NCBI GenBank assembly: GCA_964529445.1
Contig: CAZGWJ010000011.1
Coordinates: 1-45,771 of the forward strand
Reading direction: 5' to 3'
Source: CAZGWJ01 sp964529445
Lineage (GTDB): Bacteria > Oederibacteriota > Muellerivitia > Muellerivitales > Muellerivitaceae
DNA: 45,771 bases
The notes below the pieces were generated by a model. That model was not told the origin of the DNA and did not search any database. It saw nothing but the letters and a program-made list of their open reading frames with translations. Numbering within the stretch: position 1 is the first letter of the stretch; the number at the start of each line of letters is the position of its first letter. A program made the position numbers and the translations under genes. Shown one piece after another: positions 1-5,517 of the stretch.

Positions 1-55
1 GAGCATCCGACTGTTAATCGGAGGGTTGTTGGTTCGAGTCCAACCCGGGGAGCCA
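1..55 (+). tRNA. tRNA-Asn (GTT), 5' part outside the window
   Basis: The window opens inside a tRNA. The anticodon stem TCCGA/TCGGA encloses the seven-base loop CTGTTAA, so the anticodon is GTT (bases 13-15), which reads Asn codons. A T-arm with GTTGG/CCAAC around TTCGAGT follows, then the 3' acceptor strand with an encoded CCA ending at 55. The D-arm and 5' acceptor strand lie upstream of base 1. Confidence 0.95.
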
Positions 56-56
56 C

Positions 57-77
57 CCGACTCGCTCCGCTCGCTCG
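57..77 (-). repeat. Inverted-orientation copy of the TGAGC...GTCGA repeat
   Basis: Read on the minus strand, this stretch begins CGAGCGAGC and ends GCGAGTCG, nearly the same as the plus-strand copy at 131-160. The two face each other across about 55 bases between the tRNA and the GIY-YIG gene. It starts two bases after the tRNA CCA end. Confidence 0.6.
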
Positions 78-129
78 TGGCAGGCCACCAGGCCTGACAC
101 GGGCGGGTGAGGCATAAGACGAGTCGAGT

Positions 130-160
130 GCCCTGAGCGAGCAAAGCGAGTCGAACGGGC
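130..160 (+). repeat. TGAGC...GTCGAAC dispersed repeat, copy upstream of the GIY-YIG gene
   Basis: GCCCTGAGCGAGC and GCGAGTCGAACGGGC meet head to tail, with outer GCCC/GGGC arms. It ends seven bases before the ATG of the GIY-YIG gene. Closely related copies lie at 461-507 and 24606-24636 in the same orientation. Shorter relatives with TTG in the centre lie at 1661-1691 and 1762-1780. Confidence 0.8.
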
Positions 161-167
161 TATCGAT

Positions 168-449
168 ATGTATCATGTTTATATCCTTCGGATGAACGAC
201 GGCCGTTTATATACAGGCATAACCAACGATCTTTCTCGCCGTGAATTAGAACACGGTGTTAAACCAGGCACTAGAACCACCAAGATATTTGGTTCTGACC
301 GGCTTATATATTCAGAAAAACACCCCACACAATCTTCAGCACTTAAACGCGAACGCCAACTCAAGCATTGGTCCCAAGCCAAGAAAATGGCCTTGGTCAG
401 TGGTGATATGCAAAGGTTGAAGGCTTTATCAAAGCGGAAGAAAACTTGA
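168..449 (+). CDS. Small GIY-YIG endonuclease domain protein (UPF0213/YhbQ type)
   Basis: A 93-residue single-domain protein. The N-terminus reads VYIL then LYTGIT, the two strands of a GIY-YIG nuclease core. ITNDLSRRELEH supplies the usual Arg-rich helix, and KRERQLKHW near residues 60-68 carries the expected catalytic Glu and the basic C-terminal helix. The length is normal for the stand-alone UPF0213 family, whose members are DNA nucleases of mostly unknown biological role. The gene stands alone and is clearly AT-richer than everything around it, especially at third codon positions. It sits between a tRNA gene and two direct repeat copies (130-160 and 461-507). No integrase, transposase or partner gene adjoins it. 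These features suggest recent acquisition. The family call is firm; a role in moving the flanking repeats is inference. Confidence 0.9.
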   Translation: MYHVYILRMNDGRLYTGITNDLSRRELEHGVKPGTRTTKIFGSDRLIYSEKHPTQSSALKRERQLKHWSQAKKMALVSGDMQRLKALSKRKKT

Positions 450-460
450 GGGTGAGCTGG

Positions 461-507
461 CCCTGAGCGAGTGACACGAGTCGAACGGCTTCGATCATGT
501 TGATATC
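461..507 (+). repeat. TGAGC...GTCGAAC repeat, downstream copy with a remnant of the GIY-YIG gene start
   Basis: CCCTGAGCGAG and CGAGTCGAACGGC match the copy at 131-160. The similarity continues beyond the repeat: CATGTTGATATC at 496-507 resembles CATGTTTATATC at 174-185, which is the start of the GIY-YIG coding sequence (codons 3-6). So this flank looks like the beginning of a second, lost copy of the whole repeat-plus-gene unit. Confidence 0.7.
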
Positions 508-553
508 TTATCTAGCAGGGTTTTAAATAAATGATTCATCCTTCCGCTAAGCA

Positions 554-584
554 GGGCCGGACCGTTCCCGGTCCGGCCCCTTTC
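554..584. terminator. GC-rich hairpin, candidate terminator
   Basis: A perfect 10-bp stem GGGCCGGACC/GGTCCGGCCC with a six-base loop lies between the GIY-YIG gene and the convergent gene ending at 641. On the plus strand it is followed only by CTTTCG, a poor T-tract, so its use as an intrinsic terminator, and in which direction, is uncertain. Confidence 0.45.
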
Positions 585-640
585 GTGATCTCCCGTTTCG
601 AATTCACCCTTCCTCTTTCGAGCCGTCTTCGGCGGATCGC

Positions 641-1507
641 CTAGGGCATCTCGGGCGCAAAGCTGAGGTTCGGAAACGGATTGGGTTCGGGTTTCCTCTC
701 GAAGTCGTAGTAGACGACCAGCGCCTGGTCGACCTTGTACATCCCCCGGTCGTAATGGAACCGAACCTGCACCGTCGGGTGCGACTCCCGCTCCCCCATG
801 CCGGTCCCGGCCTGCTCGTTTTTCCCCTTTTCGCAGGCATCCAGAGATTCCCGTTCCGCGCAGGACGGCGCGGACGCCAGGCCTGCGGCCTTGGAGCGGC
901 GGGACGAGTAGGGAAGGGGACGATTCGCGTCGCGGTAGACCGGGTGCTCCTCGTAATAGCGGTCCAGGTCCTTCTGGCTCCAGAAGAAGGCCGCCCCGAT
1001 CACGCCGCAATTGGCCGAGAGGTCCAACCCGGTCCGGTCGCCCTGCCACTTCGCGTACGACTTGGGCTTGTCCGTGAAGAAGAAGCGCCGGGCGTCGTTC
1101 CCGCTCACCTGCCAGCCGGGTATGGTGACGGTACCGTAGGGCTCGATGATCCACTTGTGCCCCTCGGAAACGCCGCAGGGCTTCCCGTCGATGGAATTGA
1201 GCCCGTCCACCGTGAGGTTGACCGCCACCCGGACCGGCAGGGGATTTTTCAGGCGCACGGCGTATCGTTCGCCTTTCACGGCGGTCACGAAGGGTTTTCC
1301 TCCCCGCCAGTCCTCACGCTTGACGCCTTCCCGGTCGCTGACGATCTCCATCCGGAATCCATGGGGAACCCGCCGGGATTCGTGGAGCCGGCGGCCGTCC
1401 TCCAGGACGGTCTGCCGGTATCCCACGTCGAAATTCTTCTGGGCGGCCTGGAGGCCGGAAGCGGCCAGGGCCAGCATCAGGGCCATTGTCAGCGGGTGTC
1501 TCTTCAT
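641..1507 (-). CDS. Secreted protein of unknown function
   Basis: The ATG at 1507 follows a good ribosome site (AAGGAGAGGAATC) and gives 288 residues. An in-frame extension upstream is possible but lacks a ribosome site and would bury the signal peptide. The first ~21 residues (MKRHPLT... ending LQA) form a Sec signal peptide, so the product is exported. The middle (about residues 60-170) looks like a compact beta domain with RYAVRLKNPLPVRVAVNL, VDGLNSIDG, a Gly-Trp-Gln turn and NCGVIGAAFF. The last ~80 residues are Arg/Lys/Pro-rich, contain two Cys (APSC and DACE) and look less ordered. I recognise the pattern from uncharacterised secreted proteins but cannot name a family or function. It is a single-gene unit converging on the GIY-YIG gene. 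Confidence 0.8.
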   Translation of the reverse strand: MKRHPLTMALMLALAASGLQAAQKNFDVGYRQTVLEDGRRLHESRRVPHGFRMEIVSDREGVKREDWRGGKPFVTAVKGERYAVRLKNPLPVRVAVNLTVDGLNSIDGKPCGVSEGHKWIIEPYGTVTIPGWQVSGNDARRFFFTDKPKSYAKWQGDRTGLDLSANCGVIGAAFFWSQKDLDRYYEEHPVYRDANRPLPYSSRRSKAAGLASAPSCAERESLDACEKGKNEQAGTGMGERESHPTVQVRFHYDRGMYKVDQALVVYYDFERKPEPNPFPNLSFAPEMP

Positions 1508-1660
1508 GATTCCTCTCCTTTTCGGGTTTGGGTCTGCTTTCACCCATACGACCCCGATCCGCCGAAAGGGTTCCCGTCCGAAAAGCAATGTGAAATACCA
1601 CCTATCCAGGGTATTCCAGACAAGGGTGAAACACGAGACGCCCCCTCACCGGTTCGACTC

Positions 1661-1691
1661 CCTGTGGTGGTTTCGACAAGCACACCACAGG
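1661..1691. repeat. Palindromic repeat with TTCGACAAGC core
   Basis: CCTGTGGTG and CACCACAGG form perfect 9-bp arms around GTTTCGACAAGCA. The minus-strand core GCTTGTCGAA is the same as that of the copy at 1762-1780, so this belongs to the TGAGC...TCGAA group. Confidence 0.6.
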
Positions 1692-1748
1692 TCGCTCACC
1701 GCAGGCCATCAAACGACGCACGTCGCGAAGAACGCGCTCGAATGATCG

Positions 1749-1796
1749 CCCTCTCCCGCCCCGTGGTGAGCTTGCCGAATCCATTGCGGGAGAGGG
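1749..1796. repeat. CCCTCTCCCGC / GCGGGAGAGGG element enclosing a TGAGCTTG...CGAA core
   Basis: Perfect 11-bp inverted arms (1749-1759 and 1786-1796) enclose GTGGTGAGCTTGCCGAATCC. The same 11-bp arms occur at 16079-16102 with only a two-base loop, so the inner segment looks like an insert between standard arms. Confidence 0.65.
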
Positions 1797-2040
1797 AGGA
1801 CTACCTTTATTTCCCTCGCCCGTTTACGGGAGAGGGGAAGGGGAGAGGGGGTTTTTCGTAGGCATGTACTCGATCCGTCGAAAGGGTTCCCACCTAACAA
1901 AAGTGAGGAGTTGGAGAGGTCTTTGGGGCGTACTTTTCACACCCTGCGCACCTTTCGCACCTTTCAAACCGCGCCGAAGGCGCCCGACCTCTTGCTTTTC
2001 CGGGCCGACCGTCCCACCCTTGGAGATGGAGGCGAGAACC

Positions 2041-3084
2041 GTGAAAAGAGCACTGATGTCCGTCATCCTGGCCATGGCTTGGGCCAGCGGGACTTTCGCC
2101 GCCCCAGGAGGTTCTCCGATGGAAAAGGCCGTTTTTGCCGGGGGTTGCTTCTGGTGCATGACGGGTCCCTTCGAGGAAATCGATGGCGTGAAGGAAGTGC
2201 TGGCCGGGTACATGGGCGGCAAAGGCGAGCGTCCCACCTACGAGGATGCCGCCGAGCGGGGATTCGTCGAGGTGGTGCAGGTCACCTACGATCCGAAGAA
2301 GGTCTCCTACGGGGAACTCCTGGAGGTCTTCTGGAGACAGATCGATCCCACGGATGACGGCGGGCAGTTCGCGGATCGCGGCAACGCCTACAGGACCGCC
2401 GTGTATGCCGTGAACCCGGCCCAGCGGCTGGCGGCCCAGAAATCGAAGAACGAGTTGGCCCGCTCGGGGAAGTTCAAGAAGCCCATCATGACGGAAGTAA
2501 AGGAGGCGGGGTTTTTCTGGACGGCCGAGGAGTACCACCAGGGTTATTACCGGAAGAATCCCGAGCATTACAAGCGGTACAAGGAGGGATCCGGTCGGGG
2601 ACCGTTCCTGCGGAAAGCGTGGGGTCAGGCACCCGGGGCGGAATTCCGCGCCAAGCCCGGCAAGGAGGAGATGAAGAAGAGGCTCTCCCCGCTCCAATAC
2701 CAGGTGACCCAGGAATGCGGCACCGAGCCGCCCTTCCGGAACGAGTACTGGGACGAGCACCGCGAGGGGATCTACGTTGACATCGTGACGGGAGAACCTC
2801 TCTTCTCGTCGAGGGACAAGTTCGATTCCGGGACCGGATGGCCTTCCTTCACCAAGCCGCTGGAAGGGACCCGATTGGTCGAGAGGAAGGACCGGTCGCT
2901 TTTCGGCGTGCGCACCGAGGTGCGGAGCGGGAAGGGGGATTCCCACCTGGGGCACGTCTTTCCGGACGGACCGGCTCCGGATGGTTTGCGATATTGCATC
3001 AATTCCGCCGCGCTCCGTTTCATACCCCTGGAGGACATGAAAAAGGAGGGATATGGACAGTATCTTCCTCTGTTGAACCGGTGA
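2041..3084 (+). CDS. msrAB: Exported methionine sulfoxide reductase, MsrA-MsrB fusion
   Basis: The fusion repairs oxidised methionine: MsrA acts on the S-sulfoxide and MsrB on the R-sulfoxide, probably in the periplasm. The GTG at 2041 has GGAGG eight bases upstream and opens directly into a signal peptide (MKRALM... ending TFA). The in-frame ATGs further upstream add a non-signal extension. The product has 347 residues. MsrA comes first, with its GCFWC active site (Cys36, Cys39) and EEYHQGYY. MsrB begins near residue 215, with CGTEPPF, GTGWPSF, HLGHVF and RYCINSAALRF, whose Cys319 is the catalytic residue. The zinc-binding CxxC pairs of many MsrB proteins are absent; LFSS stands where one pair would be, so this is the zinc-free type. 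It is a stand-alone gene. Confidence 0.95.
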   Translation: MKRALMSVILAMAWASGTFAAPGGSPMEKAVFAGGCFWCMTGPFEEIDGVKEVLAGYMGGKGERPTYEDAAERGFVEVVQVTYDPKKVSYGELLEVFWRQIDPTDDGGQFADRGNAYRTAVYAVNPAQRLAAQKSKNELARSGKFKKPIMTEVKEAGFFWTAEEYHQGYYRKNPEHYKRYKEGSGRGPFLRKAWGQAPGAEFRAKPGKEEMKKRLSPLQYQVTQECGTEPPFRNEYWDEHREGIYVDIVTGEPLFSSRDKFDSGTGWPSFTKPLEGTRLVERKDRSLFGVRTEVRSGKGDSHLGHVFPDGPAPDGLRYCINSAALRFIPLEDMKKEGYGQYLPLLNR

Positions 3085-3156
3085 ATCGACCGGAACGACC
3101 GCGGGAATATGGAGGGTTCGTCCGAGGATTATCGACACATTCCCGCCGGGCGGGGA

Positions 3157-3162
3157 TAGAAT
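3157..3162 (+). promoter_or_regulatory. Candidate -10 box (TAGAAT)
   Basis: TAGAAT lies 39 bases upstream of the lipoprotein ATG at 3202. The best -35 candidate is TCGACA at 3132-3137, with a long 19-base spacer, so only the -10 is suggestive. Similar TAnAAT words precede several other genes here. Confidence 0.35.
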
Positions 3163-3201
3163 GGGTTTCATCATCCGGAAGAATCCGAGGAGGAGCCCGT
3201 T

Positions 3202-4017
3202 ATGAAAAGGACCCTGATCAGCTTGGCATCCCTGGCATTGATTTTCGTTCTCACCGCCTGCAAGGACAAGTCGGACCCCGCGCCCACCGCGCCGGTTCCG
3301 GCGCCTCCGGCGGACACGGCCACCCCGACGCTTTCCCCCACGATCACCCTCTCACCGACTGCAACCCTCTCGCCGACCCAGACGCTTTCCCCGACCCCGA
3401 CCGGGACCCCGACCGCCACGCCGACGGTCACCGGGACCCACCTGCCCGGCGGGCTTTACATCCATACCTACGAGGTGTTCATCTACGACGAGACTTCCGG
3501 CGGGAGCGACGCGAGGATCCTGCTGACGGTGGACGGGCACGCTGTCACCGACGCGGACGTCACGCTCTCGGCGGCCGGTCTCAGCCAAGCGCTCACCTAT
3601 CTCGCGCCCATCACCATCGGCACGAACGTCTATAGCGTGTATCGCAACAGCCAGACCACCATCGCCGCAGGATCGGCGGTCACCGTGACCGTGAATTCGG
3701 GTGCGATGACCGGCTCCTTCCAGGGCACGATGCCCGGCGGGATCACCCTCGCGCCGGACGGGTTGTCGGCCTCTTGGAACTACCCCGGCACCCGGGTCCA
3801 ATATGTGGCCATCCGGTCCAGCAACGGGGTCACGACGCATTATTTCCAGGGAGTCCCCTATCCGACCCCGAGCCACGTCCTCTCGGCGGGCGACTATCCC
3901 GGACCGGGCACCTATCTGTTCGAGACGACGATCAACGCCTACGCGACTCCCGTCAACCTGGCCCCTGCGTCGGATTCCACGCTTTCCGTCAGCAAGAGCG
4001 CGCTCGTGACTCGTTGA
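3202..4017 (+). CDS. Lipoprotein with Thr/Pro-rich linker and beta-sandwich-like body
   Basis: A 271-residue protein. Its signal peptide ends in the lipobox LTAC, so Cys20 is the likely lipidated residue. Asp does not follow directly (Lys does), which favours outer-membrane sorting by the E. coli +2 rule. Residues ~25-75 are a Pro/Ala then TPTLSPT-type linker, like those of other exported proteins here. The rest (about 80-271) is rich in Thr, Ser, Gly and Val with alternating hydrophobics, as in an all-beta surface domain. No family motif is recognisable. The gene has a ribosome site (GAGGAGCCC), a candidate -10 upstream and a strong terminator just downstream, so it is a single transcription unit. 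Confidence 0.85.
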   Translation: MKRTLISLASLALIFVLTACKDKSDPAPTAPVPAPPADTATPTLSPTITLSPTATLSPTQTLSPTPTGTPTATPTVTGTHLPGGLYIHTYEVFIYDETSGGSDARILLTVDGHAVTDADVTLSAAGLSQALTYLAPITIGTNVYSVYRNSQTTIAAGSAVTVTVNSGAMTGSFQGTMPGGITLAPDGLSASWNYPGTRVQYVAIRSSNGVTTHYFQGVPYPTPSHVLSAGDYPGPGTYLFETTINAYATPVNLAPASDSTLSVSKSALVTR

Positions 4018-4022
4018 ATCCG

Positions 4023-5480
4023 GTGGGGATTTCCTTCAACACCCGGAGCGACGTAACCGCCCCGGGTGTTTTTGTTTCTCTCCGGAGAAGTTGGCCGGGT
4101 TCCCTGGTTCGCTTCGGGGGGGTCACCCTGCTTCTCCTGGCCGTCTCTCCCTGTTTCGCGGGCCTGCGCGTCCTGTCCGAGGAGATGACGCCCACCCCGA
4201 CCATCACCTTCACCGAGATCCCCGAGCGGATCTTCACCCCGGACCCGGTGGCGAAGGACAACATCGTCCGCTTCGCCAGCGAGACGCTCCGCGAGATCGC
4301 CCGGATCCGCGGTCTTGATGTCCGCCAGGACGTGCCCGTGCTCTTCCGGGGGAGGGACTTCTTCCGGAACTACCACCTCGACAAGATCCGGAAGGATTTC
4401 ACCCCGGAGCGCCTGCAGAAACTCCTCAAGGTCAGCCGCGCGATGGGTTTCGAAGGATACAAGAAGGCGGAGGAATTCTACGAGGAAAGCACGAAGGATT
4501 TTCTCCGCGGCATCCGCGGCCTCTACGATCCCGACCGGAAGGAGATCTTCATCGCGGAGTGGACCGATCCCGCGGACTGGGAGGAGAACGTCGCGCACGA
4601 GCTGGTGCACGCCCTGCAGGACCAGCACTTCGACCTGAAGGCCTACCTCGAGACCCTGAAGAAGCTCCCCCTCGACGAGCGCCAGGCCCGCGTCTGCGTC
4701 GTGGAGGGGGAGGCGACGGCGCTCCAGAAGGAGTACATGCTCCGCCTTTCCGGCTCCGGCAAGACCTTCGCGGATACGGAGCGCTTGAGCCGCCAGAACG
4801 ACATCAACATGCTCATCGGGCTGGGCCGGGCCTGGTTCCGGGGCCAGAGGGGACGGATGGTCATCGAGGACGTCATGGGCTTCAGCTACGCCTACGGAGG
4901 GGCCTTCTTCCAGGAGCTCCTGAAAGGGAGGCACTGGTCCGAGCTGGACGAGGTCCATCGGGCGCCCCCGAAAACCACCACGGAGGTCATCCACCCCGCG
5001 CGGTACCTCGACCGGAGCGTCCGGCGCGCCCACATCCGTTTCCGGGGGCTGACCGACGAGGGAAAGCCGCTGAGGGGGTACCGTTCGATCTGGGAGGAAG
5101 TGTACGGCGAGTACGGCCTCACGGAGCTTTTGAGTTCCCGGACCTACTACAAGGAAGCGCGCACGGCGACCGTGGGATGGAGAGGCGACCGCCTGCAGGT
5201 CTTCGAGGGGCCCCGGGGCGACTGTATCCTCGTGGGATACGTGCTCTTCGAGGAGGCCTCGCAGGCCGCGAGCTTCTTCGGGATGTACCGGGAATACCTG
5301 GCGCGGAAGACGAAACCGGAAGGCAGTCTTCTCTGGGACGGGGAGCAATACCGGATCGCGCATCCCAAGACGGGCCGCATCACCCACCTGGAAGCCCGGG
5401 GGACGAGCGTGATCTTCGTGGAGGACGTCGATCCGGGGAGGGTGGACGCCCTCGTGAAGGAACTGTTGCCCGCCTCCTGA
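4023..5480 (+). CDS. Secreted HExxH zinc metallopeptidase-like protein (start uncertain)
   Basis: The coding frame is clear from about 4104. HELVHALQ (from residue 192 counted from 4023) is the zinc-binding HExxH helix. VVEGEAT about 36 residues later supplies the third ligand in gluzincin style (Glu228 or Glu230). A hydrophobic segment (VTLLLLAVSPCFA) followed by TPTPTITFTEIPE looks like a signal peptide and short linker, so the protein acts outside the cytoplasm. The start is a puzzle. The only common start codon near the signal peptide is the GTG at 4023, but that lies before the terminator at 4038-4076 and lacks a ribosome site. A CTG at 4104 follows GGAGAAG at some distance and would give a tidy signal peptide. 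A TTG at 4091 is well placed but out of frame. The substrate is unknown. Confidence 0.75.
   Translation: MGISFNTRSDVTAPGVFVSLRRSWPGSLVRFGGVTLLLLAVSPCFAGLRVLSEEMTPTPTITFTEIPERIFTPDPVAKDNIVRFASETLREIARIRGLDVRQDVPVLFRGRDFFRNYHLDKIRKDFTPERLQKLLKVSRAMGFEGYKKAEEFYEESTKDFLRGIRGLYDPDRKEIFIAEWTDPADWEENVAHELVHALQDQHFDLKAYLETLKKLPLDERQARVCVVEGEATALQKEYMLRLSGSGKTFADTERLSRQNDINMLIGLGRAWFRGQRGRMVIEDVMGFSYAYGGAFFQELLKGRHWSELDEVHRAPPKTTTEVIHPARYLDRSVRRAHIRFRGLTDEGKPLRGYRSIWEEVYGEYGLTELLSSRTYYKEARTATVGWRGDRLQVFEGPRGDCILVGYVLFEEASQAASFFGMYREYLARKTKPEGSLLWDGEQYRIAHPKTGRITHLEARGTSVIFVEDVDPGRVDALVKELLPAS
4038..4076 (+). terminator. Intrinsic terminator after the 3202-4017 lipoprotein gene
   Basis: The 9-bp stem AACACCCGG/CCGGGTGTT (4038-4046 with 4062-4070) is followed by TTTGTTTC. 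It lies 21 bases after the lipoprotein stop codon and just before the signal peptide of the metallopeptidase, which argues that the latter starts downstream. Confidence 0.75.
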
Positions 5481-5517
5481 CCCGGTTACCTCCGGAGGCG
5501 TCGCTTCCGGAAGTCGG

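Larger units (their letters stand above)
1508..2040. other. Intergenic region rich in dispersed repeats
   Basis: There is no convincing gene in these 533 bases between divergent genes. They hold a direct pair of CGATCCGYCGAAAGGGTTCCC-like words at 1555-1575 and 1871-1891 (20 of 21 bases alike), about 300 bases apart, bracketing the repeats listed separately. A third hairpin-like tract (CCCGTTTACGGGAGAGGGG, about 1818-1853) follows. Short open frames here are shadows of repeats. Confidence 0.7.

Noticed and set aside
1..500. Integrative element using the tRNA-Asn as attachment site
   Set aside because: No integrase gene and no second copy of the tRNA 3' end are present. The short distance and the repeats fit a small unit better.
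755..1861. 368-residue plus-strand frame over the secreted protein gene
   Set aside because: Runs antisense through the 641-1507 gene and the repeats. No ribosome site and no signal or domain.
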